A stretch of 64,000 nt of DNA from assembly GCA_905250115.1 (NCBI GenBank), contig CAJNOI010000030.1, forward strand, positions 295,451-359,450, read 5' to 3'. Shown piece after piece: positions 33,444 through 45,402 of this stretch. The DNA comes from Adineta steineri (taxonomy: Eukaryota > Rotifera > Eurotatoria > Adinetida > Adinetidae). Numbering within the stretch: the stretch's first letter is position 1; each line of letters opens with the position of its first letter. The notes beneath the pieces are model-generated. The model made no database searches and was not told the origin of the DNA. It was given only the letters and a program-made list of their open reading frames with translations. Both the position numbers and the translations under genes were made by a program.

Positions 33444-35298
33444 ATGGCAATGGCATGTAACAAGGCACAATGTTTTACATGTAATATGGAAAAAATAACA
33501 TATCCTTGTAAAGGATGTTCAAAAGAATTTTGTTTAAATCATTTAACAGAACATCAACAAATATTAAATGATGAATTAAATAATGTTACCAATGAATATA
33601 ATGAATTCAAACAAAGCATTAATGAACAAAAACAGAATTCACAAAATGTTTTATTAATAAAACAAATTGATCAATGGGAAAGTAATTCAATTGAAATAAT
33701 TCAACAAAAAGCACAAGAATGTAGAAAAATTGTTACTGAATATTTACCAACATTCTTTAATGATATTGAAAAGAAATTTAATGATTTAAATCAGCAAATA
33801 AAAGAAATTCATCAAGAGAATGAGTTTAATGAAATTAATTAAAATATTTAAGAAATCAATTAATAGAAATGACCCAAGAATTAAATAATCCATCAAAGAT
33901 CTCTATCAAAGAAGATTTACAACCGTTTATTAGTGAAATTTCTGTTACAGAAGATTTACAATCGTTTACTAATAAAATTTCTGTTAAAAAAGATTTACAA
34001 TCGTTTATTAATGAAATTTCAATTATTTCGTCAAAAAGTAAGTTTTTGTCAAATAACTTCTAACTGGATACTTTTCATTTTCTATGAAATAATATTAAAA
34101 ATCAATAAGAATAGTATTAATAGAAATAGAAAATTAAATTTATTTGTATGTAAAGAAAAAGAATGATAAGAAATATTTTTCTAAATATTCATATTAAAAT
34201 TGTAAATTAAAATAAATAGAATACTAAAAACAAAATCAAAACTTCAATCGAAATTAATCTTTTCTTTTTTGTTTTCGTCATCGTCTAGAATCAAAAACCA
34301 ACAAATGGAAACAAAATGCCATTACTGTGGCTGGTGGAAATGGAGAAGGACAACAACTAAATCAATGTAGTAGCCCTCAAGGAATCTTTATTGATTATAG
34401 GAACAATATTTTCATTGCTGACAATCAGAACCATCGTATTGTTGCATGGAAATGCAATGCAAAGCAAGGACAAGAATTAAATCGACTAAATTCTCCTAGG
34501 GGAATTTTTACCGATAATAAGAAACATATTTTTACTACTGATTATTGGAATCATCGTGTTTCTGAATGGAAATATAATGCAAAGCGAGGACAAATCATTG
34601 CTGGTGGAAATGGCGAAGGAAATCGAAGGAATCAATTGAATGCACCAACAGACGTGGTTGTTGATCAAGAAGATCATTCGATCATCATTGCTGATCGAGG
34701 GAACAGACGAGTGATTCGACGGATGAATCAAAATCAACAAGTTCTCATTCGGAATATTGACTGTTTTGGTTTGGCAATGGATAAATATGGATTTCTTTAT
34801 GTTTCTGATGATAACAGGAATGAAGTGAGACGATGGAAAAGGGAAGGATTTGATGACGAAGAAATTGTAGTAGCTGGTGGAAATGGAGAAGGAAATCAAC
34901 TCAATCAACTCCATCGTCCTACTTTTATCTTTGTTGATGAAGATCAATCTGTTTATATATCAGATTCGTTCAATCATCGTGTAATGAAATGGAGAAGGGA
35001 TGCAAAAGAAGGAATAATTGTGGCTGGAGGAAATGATAAAGGAAGCAATCTTAATCAATTGCATCGTCCTCAAGGAGTCATTGTTGATAATTTGGGTCAA
35101 ATATATGTGGCAGATTTTAGGAATCATCGAGTAATGCGTTGGTGTGAAGGAAAAGGAGAAGGTGAAATTATTGTTCGTGGAAACGGTGAAGCAAATCTAT
35201 TGTATCTTCCAATGGGTTTATCTTTTGATGATGAAAGAAATCTTTATGTTGCTGCTATGCAAACTCATCGAATTCAAAAATTTGAAATTATATTGTGA
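33444..35298 (+). CDS. B-box / coiled-coil / NHL protein (TRIM-NHL-like without RING), one frameshift
   Basis: Exon 1 starts MAMACNKAQCFTCNMEKITY. A B-box zinc finger has ligands CFTC, then PCKGC and FCLNHLTEHQ (residues about 10-38). A coiled coil follows (NDIEKKFNDLNQQIKEIHQE). The frame stops at 33840-33842 but continues in another frame (YLRNQLIEMTQELNN), consistent with one missing T near 33838. It then holds three 13-residue repeats before a donor GTAAGT at about 34037. Exon 2 (34289-35298) joins in phase and encodes six or seven NHL units, for example PTFIFVDEDQSVYISDSFN and PQGVIVDNLGQIYVADFRN. The architecture resembles TRIM-NHL proteins, which act in RNA control and ubiquitination, but no RING is present. 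Either a recent pseudogene or an assembly error. Confidence 0.75.
33899..34015 (+). repeat. three tandem 39-nt units inside the B-box/NHL gene
   Basis: Units 33899-33937, 33938-33976 and 33977-34015 encode ISIKEDLQPFISE, ISVTEDLQSFTNK and ISVKKDLQSFINE. They extend the coiled-coil region between the B-box and the propeller. The divergence between units is mostly at the third and fourth residues. Confidence 0.85.
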
Positions 35299-36821
35299 AT
35301 GAAATTTTTGATTTTGAAAAAAAAGAAAAGAATTTTTTTGTTAAATAAAAAATTGAGAAATAAAAATAAAAGAAATAATATTATTGACAATGAATGAAGA
35401 AGTCGAATAGACTTTGAAGAAAAAGGAATATATTGATAAGAAAAGAACGAGGAAAAATCTTGAGGGTGTGGAGTGTGGGTGTGGGTGTGGGGTGGGGTGT
35501 GGGTATGGGTGTGGCTGAATATAGATGAATGTCTATATTTACACCCACACTCACACCGACCCTCAAACGTCTTCCTTTATTTTTCCCATCAAGTTGTTGC
35601 GAACACCCAAAGTCTTATCATTTTCATATTTCGACTTTTTTCGTTCGATCTTTTTATAATTCGATATTTTTACTTTCGACCTTAGTTGGAAGAATCGTTA
35701 GTTTTGGAAATTTTATGCTATACTTTTACAAATATTCCCCAATGCATCCAGTTTATCTACTCACAAGCAACAGTGAATTACTTAAAAAGTGATATGAGTT
35801 AAGCAATTGAAGGGCTCTTCGCAAGTTTAATCTACGTTATCGCTTGCACACCTTACTGTACTAGTTTCTACATTTACTATTTTTCTTCTTCAACGTATCG
35901 TCAAAATATTAAGAAGATTTTATGCAAGAAAAGACAAATTTGGCCAGGACGCAATTGACTTGCAACACAATATTTTACTCGACTATTCTTTTCCTCTCTC
36001 ATTTTCATTTACAACTGTATATTTTATTTATCTCAATAAACAATAATATAAACGATTTTATCATTCTCTTAATCATTCAGCCAGAGTTTATTCGCAATAT
36101 CCTTGATAATCTAATGAACGATTACTAGTTTTACTTCAATCAAAATTTCTAGCAAAGTATTTTTTCCAGATATCAAAAAAACAACTCATGTCACACATAA
36201 AATACGCTAGATTTACTGGTAGAAGGAAAACGTATTCAAACCATAATTTAAATTAGACTCGGAGATAAAAAAAGAACGATAATGAAAATTATGGTAATAC
36301 GTGTAAATTATTTTTGTTTGCACTAATAAAAGAGAACTTAATTTTAAAAATAACTATGAATTAGTTGTTCATAAAAAGAGTGGTTCCAAAACGGTAGCAA
36401 CAGACTTACAAATAGCTAGTGTTGAGAAATATCTTAAACAAAAGACTATTTCTCATGGAATATCGATATATTTTATATATGACAGTTAACTATAATATTT
36501 GAAACCATATTCACTTTTTGATCTATTAAAATATAAAATATGAGATTGATTAGAGCTCTTGTTCCAACTATAAAGATATAGCTAGGAATCCAAACTTGTA
36601 AATCATTCTTTAGTATAAAATTAATCATGTTTGAAATTATTACTCTTCTGTCTATTTTGTCACTATTAAAGATATTACTATTAGTGGTTAATGTATTTTA
36701 CTTTCAATAAAATCTAATAAAAGCGGTATATTTAGTACAAATTTATTTTTAAAAATATACAGACTGTATGTAATGCAATTTTACAAACTCTAATAATAGT
36801 ACAATATAAATCTACAGATTG
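35299..36821. other. intergenic with the longest telomere-like hairpin
   Basis: Apart from the hairpin at 35461-35565 nothing is recognised; open frames at 35381-35792 are by-products of the repeat, and the one at 35922 is low complexity. Confidence 0.5.
35461..35565. repeat. longest telomere-like hairpin
   Basis: The G-rich half spans about 55 nt (TGAGGGTGTGGAGTGTGGGT, then GTGGGTGTGGGGTGGGGTGT, then GGGTATGGGTGTGG); a loop with the small palindrome-like AATATAGATGAATGTCTATATT; then the C-rich half ACACCCACACTCACACCGAC and CCTCA. Confidence 0.8.
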
Positions 36822-38220
36822 TTAATATAATGGCATGCGTTGAACTCTATTATTATTAGAGTCAGCCACATAGAGAAACGTTTCAGCTGGATTCAAAGCA
36901 ACTGCATAAGGCGCATTGAGTTGATATATTCCACTACCAGAAAATCCACTTGAATTTCCTAAGATCGTAACACCAAAAGTTCCGTTGACCATCCATTTTT
37001 GTATGCGGTTATTGCCTGTATCAGCCACATAAATTGTACCATCTTTTTTTGAGACACAAACGCCTGCTGGAGAATTAAGTTGATTGGTAGCGGTACCTTG
37101 TCCATGACCGCCAGCTACAACCGTTAAATTTCTAGTGCCCAGATTAAGCTTAATTACGCGATTGTTTGATGTATCTGCTATGTAGAGAAATTGATTACTT
37201 TCATCGAGAGAAATATGCCGAGGACCACTGAGACCCAATGATGATGGTACAAGCGTTATATTTATATTTGATGTTGCATTCCAGAAAACAATGGTATTAG
37301 AAAGTGTTGATAAATAGAAATTCTTTTGACTATCCATTGCTAGACCATAAGCATTAAAAAGTGAAAGAACAGTTTGATTTCCTGGCCACTTAGAAATACG
37401 ATTAGGTGATTGAATTTCAGTCACATAATAATTCGAAGCATTATCAACACATACAGTAATTGGACTGCCCATTCCAATCTGTGAAAAGATGGCTGTTGTA
37501 TTATCTGGTCCGTAGATTTGTACGCGATTGTTATCATAATCAGCCACATACACAGTTCCATTGGCTGTAACAAAAACATCATTCGGTGAGTCTAATTGTT
37601 GCATCGAAGAACCCAGTACACCATTTCCAGCTACTGTAGAAGGAAGCATTGTCATCACTAGAAATAATTATTAATTACTGTTAGTCTAGAAAATCTCAAT
37701 ATCAATTCTATATTTATATCAAGTTGTTGATCTAATACACAAACAAATAGATAATTTTCTGCTTACTTGTTGTACGAACAGTGGTTACGGTACTGAGCAT
37801 TGACGTTGCAGGCACACTAGTAGTTGGAAGTTGAGTACTGGTTTTTATAGTACTAGTAGAAGATGCAACAGTTGTTAGCGGCTGTGTAGTTGGAGGAATA
37901 GAAGTAGTATCCTGTGTAGCCACTGTTGCTCTAGTGGGCAATTGAAGAAAATAAAATCGACTATTTACATCGGACTTCCACGAAAATGATGCATTGGTGA
38001 GAGATGCATTTGAAAAGAATTGACAGGTATTATTCAAGAAATAATTAAATGCTGAGATGTTCGTTGACATTATCATTGTACAACGACATTTTTCACTTGT
38101 ACCATTGATTGTACCAGCAAATGAAAAATTTACAAGGCTGAGAGAGACATTATTTATTCGTCCAATTAAGACAGCATCAATGTAATGCAAGACAAAACAT
38201 AAGAATAGCAAAGACTTCAT
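36822..38220 (-). CDS. secreted mucin-like NHL-repeat protein
   Basis: Two exons: 37767-38220 and 36822-37657, 429 residues. MKSLLFLCFVLHYIDAV is a signal peptide. Residues about 20-100 carry several N-glycosylation sequons (NVS, NFS, NGT, NIS, NNT, NAS) and cysteines. Residues about 100-150 are a Thr/Ser/Pro-rich linker (TSIPPTTQPLTTVASSTST), likely O-glycosylated. The C-terminal two thirds are six NHL units (FVTANGTVYVADYDNNRVQI, SLDESNQFLYIADTSNNRVI, VSKKDGTIYVADTGNNRIQK, LNPAETFLYVADSNNNRVQR and two weaker ones). It is an extracellular beta-propeller of unknown ligand. Unlike the other NHL genes here it has no B-box and its repeats are less alike, so it belongs to a separate subfamily. 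Confidence 0.85.
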
Positions 38221-39037
38221 GATGAACTGATATGGAAAAGAAAAAATATAATAATTTGCACTACGTTAACTGAAAGCAGTAGGCGTTACATTAAATATTA
38301 GGCATGATTTTTATTCTCATTTGAAGTAGATAAAAGTAGTGCGTATATGTGTTTCTAATTTCAGCTTCAGAAATGAGAGGTAAAAGTATCATATTAAATA
38401 CTTAATATAAGGACAAAAAAGCATTTTTAATGTCATCTGAAGTAGACAAGCAAGATATACAACATTAAAGAAAAACGTAATACTAATATATCATGAACCG
38501 AGTAGTTTTCTATCAAAAGGTGAATGCAACTTTTTATTTTTCTTTCTATGTAAAAAAATATAAAAGTACATATGTAACTATTTAAAAATATAATTCTATA
38601 CTTCAAAGAGTAAAAACTATATGCGTCAAAACAATAAACGCATATACAGACTTGATCACTATGGTAAGTAAATGCATCATTTTTCTCCACCAGCACTTAG
38701 TTCATACATGTGATCTCTCATTTATAAACATTTTGTTATTTTTCATAGAATAGTTGATGATAGCGCTGAGTGAAAGAAATTATTATTATAATGAAAAACA
38801 TTTCATTTACTAAAAACTAACTAAAATTCTAAAGCGATTATCATAACTGCTATATAATGAAACATTTACGATCTTCGTCGTTTTTAGGGTGTTAAAATTT
38901 TTATCCATCTTTTTGTTAGTATCGAAATAAAATCCTTTAGTTTCTGTTCGTACATGTCAAATCTTTTTTATCTACAATAAATTATTAACGATTACAAAAA
39001 AATAAGAAAATATGTTTCATGAACGCTAAACAAGTAA
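38221..39037. other. intergenic, nothing recognised
   Basis: AT-rich. The 87-codon frame at 38433-38696 has no motif and is not supported. Confidence 0.5.
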
Positions 39038-40776
39038 TTAAATATAAAAAAATCTAGTTTCATCATCATCACTATCGTCATTATATAAAAGTTCAGGATT
39101 GATTTTTTCAATATATTGTTGACGATTTCGATAGGTAAGTTTCAACCATTGTGTAAGAATTGAAGTCCAACTAGTTAATAAATATGGAATATCAGGTTTA
39201 TTTTGATCATTATTTATTTGTTTAAACCATATTTGATTAATATATAAAAACAATGGATCATATAATGATCGATCAATAAATGGTTGTTGACCAAATATAA
39301 AATAGATTTTAGTTAAAACATTAATAATTAAATCAAAATCTTTTTTCTGATCATAATTTCCATTAGATGAATCAACAGTTGACATGATTTTTTTAAATTC
39401 CAATTCAAATGTTGATAATGGTCGTGCTTCAATTAATTCGATACCTTCTAGTCGAATTTTTTTGCTTATTTGTTTAAGAATAAATTGAATTGTTGTTAAT
39501 GATTGTTTTTTCCAATGTCCAATTGTAATTTGTTTAATCATTCGAGATGCAGATATACTGCATGATGATTCAAGATAATCATAAAATAATATTTCAATAC
39601 CAGAATTTGCAAGAAATTGTTCAACAACATGAATAGTTTGATAATTTCGATAGATATAATTATTAACTGCATCTGATAGAGCATCACCTAATGCTCGTCG
39701 ATATAAATTAATTGCTGTTAATCGATGAATTTGTTTTAATGCACGTAATGAAATATTTTCATCCGAAGAATTAACAACTAATGAAGCCAAAACATTATTT
39801 ACAAAAAATGAAAATTCCTAAAAGAGAAAAAATCAGGTTGGAATTAACATTTCTGGACGATATATATACTAACGTAAGCTGTTAAATCTTCGCCACTTTT
39901 ATCTTCAAGATCATAATCTTTTTTATCACGTGCTAAATGACGTTGTTTGTATGCTTTTATTCGTAATAATCCAACATCAGGCATTTCATTTAAAATAAGA
40001 TCTTCAAATATTGGATCAGTTTGAATTAATTTCTTAAATTAAATCGCATATATGAAAAATTCAAATTACAGAAATTTTTTTACTTCAATAGGATAGACGT
40101 GATTGAATTCTACAGCTAATTCGTGTAGTCTTAAACCAAGATCACCATGATCCATATTCATTAATTTTTTATCTTTCGTATTTTCAAAATAAGATCGTAA
40201 TGTATAACGAATTTGATAAAGTATAGATGGAATTTCAAAGAATAAAGTTCCTCTTGAAAGAAAAAATAATTTTTTTTTATATTTAATTTCAATTTTTATT
40301 TGTTACTTTTCAATAATTTGTTCGAGAAGTTTGATACCTTTCTTTGCTGTTGCAATTGGTTTCCGCCATCTTTTCATACATTTATCTTTTTTTTCCAATA
40401 ATAATTTTAAATTAAGATAATCAAGAATATTTTGTTGATGATCATTTGTTGCTTCACGAATAAATTCTTTTGATTTTTCAATAAATCCAAGATGATATGC
40501 ACAAATAGCTGCACGATAAAATCCTTTGAAATTTTCATGTTTTTTTAATTTTAATGATTTTTTTGCATCTTGATATCCACTATAAAAATCTTTATCTTGA
40601 ATAAAAGCAGCTGAACGATTTAAATATAATAAATGTAATGGAAGATTAATTTCATCTTCGGAATTCTTTTCAATAAGTTTAATAGCTTCTGTATACGATT
40701 GAATAGCTAATGACGATTGTTGATTGGAATAATATTGATTACCTTGAGTTTTATATTCTAATGCTGTTAATGACAT
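39038..40776 (-). CDS. TPR protein with a chaperone-type carboxylate clamp
   Basis: Four exons: 40307-40776, 40084-40252, 39874-40032 and 39038-39817, 525 residues. The N terminus (about 1-120) is a three-TPR domain: LEYKTQGNQYYSNQQSSLAI, then LLYLNRSAAFIQDKDFYSGY, then FKGFYRAAICAYHLGFIEKS. The five residues that grip the C-terminal EEVD of Hsp70/Hsp90 are in place (K and N in KTQGN, N in YLNR, K and R in KGFYR), so binding to Hsp90 or Hsp70 is likely. The remaining 370 residues are helical and I recognise no named domain (SILYQIRYTLRSYFEN, LRALKQIHRLTAINLYRRAL), ending in an acidic DDSDDDETRF tail. UNC45-like co-chaperones have a similar order, but I see no clear UCS domain. Confidence 0.75.
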
Positions 40777-41298
40777 TTTTTATTTAAAGTTAATAATTGG
40801 CTGAAAATCTAAAAAATCATTAACGATGAACTTTAAAATATAGATCAATTATAACGTTTTACATCTTAGTATGACGAATATATGTGTGTGTGTGTTGGTC
40901 TAGTCACGTTTGTTTTTCTTTCTATTCAAATGAACAAAGAACAAATATAAACAATACTGTAAGATACGAAAGAAAGAAATTTATCGATAGAAGATATCGT
41001 TAGTTAACAATTCTTTAGAAATAATAACATATATTAACGTTGACATCTATTGCAATTATCTCTTGAATTAATTAATTTCTACTTTTTTTCATATTTCCTT
41101 CATTTGTTAGATAGTAACATATTGAAAGAGTCTTATCTTTTAACGCAAAATGTAATTGTCAGTTTTTTCTTGTTATTTATTTTTTACATATATAAACGCA
41201 CTTGAATATTGAAACAAAACTGATAAGAAAGAGCACACTTTTCTTTGTATATAAATACGCATTTTGAAATAAAAATATTCTATATTGTTTTATTCGAA
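40777..41298. other. intergenic between divergent TPR and GH3 genes
   Basis: A 0.5-kb shared upstream region with a short GTGTGTGTG run near 40886 and the TATA-like site at 41189. Confidence 0.5.
41189..41196 (+). promoter_or_regulatory. TATA-like box of the GH3 gene
   Basis: TATATAAA lies 103 nt before the ATG at 41299. Motif and position only. Confidence 0.35.
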
Positions 41299-43548
41299 AT
41301 GTTAAATAATTGTCTCTTCGTAATTGTTATTGTTTCCTGTTTATTATCGTCTACCTTTTCCATTCCAATTTATTCTAAAGTTCAAGGTCGAACATGGGAT
41401 CAAGCTATTGCTATGGCAAAATCATTAGTAGCACAAATGACATTGGAAGAAAAATGTAATATGACATCTGGTATTAAAGGTCCATGTGTCGGAAACGTTC
41501 TATCTATACCTCGTCTTAATTTTAGTGGTCTTTGTTTTCAAGACGCACCGAGTGGTGTCGGAGATAAAGCTTTACATTCAACTGCTTTTGCACCCGGTAT
41601 ACAAATTGCAGCTACTTGGGATCGAGATTTATTCTATAGACGTGCTGTTGCAATAGGTCAAGAATTTAAAAATAAAGGTATTCATTTTGCTTTGGGTCCA
41701 ATGATGAATATTGATCGAAATGCTCGTGCTGGTCGTAATTGGGAAGGATTTGGTGCTGATCCATATCTTTCAGGTGAAAATTCATTTTATTATGTACAAG
41801 GTATGCAAGATCAAGGTGTCGTTTCAACTGCTAAACATTATATTTGCAATGAACAAGAAACTCATCGTATGTATATAGGATCTGATAATTTCAATCAACC
41901 TAATCCTAGCATTACCAAGGGTTACTCAGCTAATCTTAATGATAAAACAATGCATGAAATTTATTTATGGCCATTTGCAGCTAGTGTTGCTGCTGGTGTT
42001 GGATCCGTTATGTGCTCATACAATCAAGTGAATGGTACACCAGCTTGTCAAAATGATAAAACATTAAATGGACTATTGAAAGGGGAACTTGAATATCCAG
42101 GCAATGTCATGTCAGATTGGGGTGCAACAAAAACTGGTGTCGAATCAGTTTTAGGAGGTTTAGATATAGATATGCCAGGTGATTTGAAATTAATGGGTTT
42201 CACTCTTGTACAAGCAGTTGACACTGGAAAGATTACCGAAGAAAGAATTAATGATATGGTCACTCGAATTTTAGCACCTTATTATCTTCTTGAACAAGAT
42301 CAAGGATATCCATCAATTGATTTAGATCGAGATGGTACTGAAGATCATTACAAAATTAATCAACAAGTTGCTGCTGCAGGTTTTATTTTGCTTAAGAATA
42401 CAAATAATGTTTTACCATTTAATGTCAAGACTGATACTCATTTTTATGTTTATGGAGCAGCCGCAGGTCAATCTGACGAAGGATTCCATTCAGCTGGTCG
42501 ACCAGAACATGCAGGCGCTTTGTACCAGGGTGGGGGTTCTGGGTCTACTGATGCGCCCTATGCTATTGATCCTCTTACATCATTGCTGAATAAAGCTCGA
42601 AATTCTCATCTTCACATTCATTATATTACTAATCAATTTGATTATATTGCTATTGTCGATACATTTCATACTCATGGCTTCAATAATTCTAAGTGTCTTG
42701 TTTTTATTAGTGCTTATTCTTTTGAAGGAGCCGATAGAGACAGCCTTCATGCTTTAGATGATGGTAATGAACTTGTTCGAACTGTTGCTTCTCATTGTGC
42801 AAATACTATTGTTATTGTTAATAGTGTTTCACAACTTAACCTTGAACCATGGATTGATCATCCCAATGTTGTTGGTGTCATATGGTCGGGTCTCCCTGGT
42901 TCTGAATATGGTCCAGCTATTGTAGATGTTCTATTTGGTGATTATAATCCGGGAGGCAAGATGGTTTTCACAGTAGCTAAAAAAGATTCGGATTATGGCA
43001 CTGATATTAGTCTATCTTTTAAATCTGATTATACTGAAGGTGTTTTCTTAGATTATCGTCACTTTGATAAATATAATATTACACCTCGCTTTTATTTTGG
43101 ATTTGGTATTTCATATACAACATTCTCGTTTTCTAAACTTAATATTTCAACATCTCGAAAAAGTAAACATAGTGCTTCATCACAATATCAACAACATCGA
43201 ATGAGATCATACAATAGTATTGGTACTTTGAAAGTTTATGAACCTGTCTATGAAATAACATTTACTGTTACTAATACTGGTAGAATGGATGGTTCCGAAG
43301 TACCTCAACTTTATCTTGGATTTCCAGCAGAAGCAGAACAACCACCGAAAGTATTACGAGGTTTCGAAAGAATATATTTATCAGCAGGGGAATCAAAACA
43401 AGTATCATTAGTATTAACACAAAAAGATATTTCATATTGGAATGTTGTTAATCAAAAATGGACTGTTGCTCATGGCATTTATACAGTTTGGATATCAACA
43501 TCTGCTAACAATGCTGACATTAAACTTCAAAGTTCTTTCAATATCTAA
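41299..43548 (+). CDS. secreted GH3 beta-glucosidase, fungal type
   Basis: Intronless, 749 residues from the ATG at 41299 (open 18 codons further upstream without ATG). The signal peptide is MLNNCLFVIVIVSCLLSSTF. The GH3 barrel shows GRNWEGFGADPYLSGE, STAKHYICNEQE and VMSDWGATKTGVES, with the nucleophile Asp in the MSDWG motif. The second domain has GGGSG, FEGADRDSLHALDDGNELVR (a Glu here is a candidate acid/base) and WSGLPGSEYGPAIVDVLFGD. A C-terminal fibronectin-III-like domain ends with LSAGESKQVSLVL. The line YTEGVFLDYRHFDKYNITPR is close to fungal cellobiase-type enzymes. It should release glucose from cello-oligosaccharides or other beta-glucosides outside the cell or in the gut. Fungal similarity and lack of introns suggest horizontal transfer. 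Confidence 0.88.
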   Translation: MLNNCLFVIVIVSCLLSSTFSIPIYSKVQGRTWDQAIAMAKSLVAQMTLEEKCNMTSGIKGPCVGNVLSIPRLNFSGLCFQDAPSGVGDKALHSTAFAPGIQIAATWDRDLFYRRAVAIGQEFKNKGIHFALGPMMNIDRNARAGRNWEGFGADPYLSGENSFYYVQGMQDQGVVSTAKHYICNEQETHRMYIGSDNFNQPNPSITKGYSANLNDKTMHEIYLWPFAASVAAGVGSVMCSYNQVNGTPACQNDKTLNGLLKGELEYPGNVMSDWGATKTGVESVLGGLDIDMPGDLKLMGFTLVQAVDTGKITEERINDMVTRILAPYYLLEQDQGYPSIDLDRDGTEDHYKINQQVAAAGFILLKNTNNVLPFNVKTDTHFYVYGAAAGQSDEGFHSAGRPEHAGALYQGGGSGSTDAPYAIDPLTSLLNKARNSHLHIHYITNQFDYIAIVDTFHTHGFNNSKCLVFISAYSFEGADRDSLHALDDGNELVRTVASHCANTIVIVNSVSQLNLEPWIDHPNVVGVIWSGLPGSEYGPAIVDVLFGDYNPGGKMVFTVAKKDSDYGTDISLSFKSDYTEGVFLDYRHFDKYNITPRFYFGFGISYTTFSFSKLNISTSRKSKHSASSQYQQHRMRSYNSIGTLKVYEPVYEITFTVTNTGRMDGSEVPQLYLGFPAEAEQPPKVLRGFERIYLSAGESKQVSLVLTQKDISYWNVVNQKWTVAHGIYTVWISTSANNADIKLQSSFNI

Positions 43549-44641
43549 GTTTATCTTATTCTCTAATGGACAAGTATATAAGTGTATGCTTTGTATAAAA
43601 TCGGTGCGATTTTTGATAAGAACAAATATAATAAAGCATAATACCATCAATACAAAGAATTCTTTCTCATAGTATCTGCTATTGTCACATATTTCAAGTA
43701 AATAACAGCTATCTATTAGGCGCTAAATCCAAATTCATATCAATAATTTCATTTAAAAGTATTCTATTTATCAGAAGTGGCAAATGTTGATTGAGTATGG
43801 ATGCGATTGTTTGTTCTCTGAATATCCACACTCAATCTCAAGTGAAAAGTTGCTCATATAATCAAGCTTGCTAAATTTATCATGAGACACTTAATAATAA
43901 ATGAACAATAGAATAGATACTCGAGTGTTTTTCTACTATAAAGGCATAAGCAAATACTATAAGATGTCTTCGATTTCAGGCTATGCTATATCTTAATTCT
44001 ACATAGTGAATACCTTCGCATAATAAACACTTTTTTTCCGGTCCCGATGGTATTCGCATTAGTGAGGTTTCAATGTACTCACATCCATTGCTTCAAACCT
44101 TGCATCAACAAATTGTGCAGTTAAATTGACATCCTACAACGAATGTAAACAAGCATATGGTCTTCTAATAAGAAATCGTATACGACAAGTCAATACAATG
44201 CGTTTATATATTTAAAAATGAAGTCATTTAGGAAAAACTTTTATTTATTTTAACATTGTCAATCTGAACATATTAAACAAAAAAAATTCTTTTTTACTTA
44301 ATATAACTATTATATAAATCGTTTTCATTTGTGCCATTTAATTTTGTTCTTCTAAAGTTACAATTTTCAATAGTAATCGATCGATCTTATCATCTTGATT
44401 TTTTTTTGGATTGTGCCCATTTTATTGTCACACTCGAAAATGCTTACAATAGAGAAGAAAATCTACCTATATGAAGATACACCTAAAGCGTACAAAAAGT
44501 AGGGGGAGAGAACAACTTATCTGGTTATATTAACTAATACAAATGTGTGGGAAAAAAAGGGATGATATTACATGAATATAGTGTGAGTTGAAAATACCTT
44601 CTTTCCTAGCTCTTCCGATCATTTTCCTCATTAAAAACTAG
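43549..44641. other. intergenic with one degenerate hairpin
   Basis: No gene. The hairpin at 43791-43834 is listed separately. The part from about 44450 to 44640 may be the 3' tail of the LINE fragment that follows on the minus strand, but no poly(A) or repeat end marks its border. Confidence 0.4.
43791..43834. repeat. degenerate telomere-like hairpin
   Basis: TTGAGTATGGAT on the left pairs with ATCCACACTCAA on the right (one mismatch), with a loop of about 20 nt. Confidence 0.5.
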
Positions 44642-45172
44642 TCACTCAAGTAGTATAGGTCGGTGTCTAAGTTTTTGTTTTTTAACACGATTCAACAAGA
44701 AAAGGTTACCTAATCCATCGTTTGGTCTCTTGTGGTGATTATCCCAGTAGAATACGTCCTCGAGGAAAAGTGAAGAACCGAGATCAGATGTATATAATTT
44801 CTTCAGTCTCTTCGTTATGTATCTTTGCACATAGTTTTCAAGAGGTTCTTCATTTGTTAGACTAAACAAATCTTTTGTACGAACATAAGGGACATGGTGG
44901 ACTAATCGCAACGCTTTCTTATATTTCCTTCTGATAAATTCTTGATAGGTTTGAGGAAGAAGGGGGTAGAAAGGAAAAAACCAAGCAATGTGCGGGAAAA
45001 CATATGCGAAGAAACATCTTCTTAAAGCATCTTTAGAGAGGGTTTTATTATTTCTCAGCCATTTTAGCTTGTTAAGGGAGATGTGAATATTCTCTAGGCT
45101 TCTGTTCACAGAGGGTTTCAAGGATAGTTTACCCGTCCAAGTAAAGCCGAGATACTTGAACGAGTCCATCAT
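44642..45172 (-). mobile_element. 5'-truncated non-LTR retrotransposon: C-terminal end of its reverse transcriptase ORF
   Basis: The frame reads from MMDSFKYLGFTWTGKLSLKP (the YLG block just after the RT fingers/palm in LINE polymerases) through the thumb-like region (FFAYVFPHIAWFFPFYPLLP, IRRKYKKALRLVHHVPYVRT) to the stop at 44642. The RT catalytic motifs and any endonuclease are absent, so this is a dead 5'-truncated copy. Its 5' edge near 45172 abuts a coiled-coil relic: the text just upstream (LLMQQ, LLNQD) matches the other coiled-coil relic near 48900, so the join is a chimera. Confidence 0.75.
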
Positions 45173-45400
45173 CTTGATTAAGAAGTTATGCCTGTTGCAT
45201 AAGTAATTTGTCATTTTGATATGATAATAACTGATTGTGTCCATCTATATCTTTTTCTTGTTTTATTAATCTATTTGCTATTAGATCTAATTCTTCTTGC
45301 AGGTGAATTCTTTTTTGTTTAATTTTTTGTAATTGTAACTGGAGGTTTTGTATTTTTTTTTCTAGTTCATTTATGTCATTTTGATTGTGTAAGTTGTGGT
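45173..45400 (-). pseudogene. coiled-coil ORF fragment
   Basis: The minus-strand frame encodes a heptad-rich stretch (NDINELEKKIQNLQLQLQKI, then HLQEELDLIANRLIKQEKDI) ending NDKLLMQQ before a stop. Its apparent N terminus is encoded by the adjacent hairpin (45403-45474) and is not real. A diverged, frameshifted relative is at 48886-49140. It could be the ORF1 coiled coil of a retrotransposon or a host gene fragment. Confidence 0.45.
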
Positions 45401-45402
45401 TC

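Noticed and set aside
35381..35792. Overlapping open frames encoding VGVGV- or TPTPT-like repeats
   Set aside because: They are translations of the telomere-like repeat and its complement, not proteins.
44450..44640. Possible LINE 3' UTR
   Set aside because: No tail, target duplication or second copy within the window defines it.
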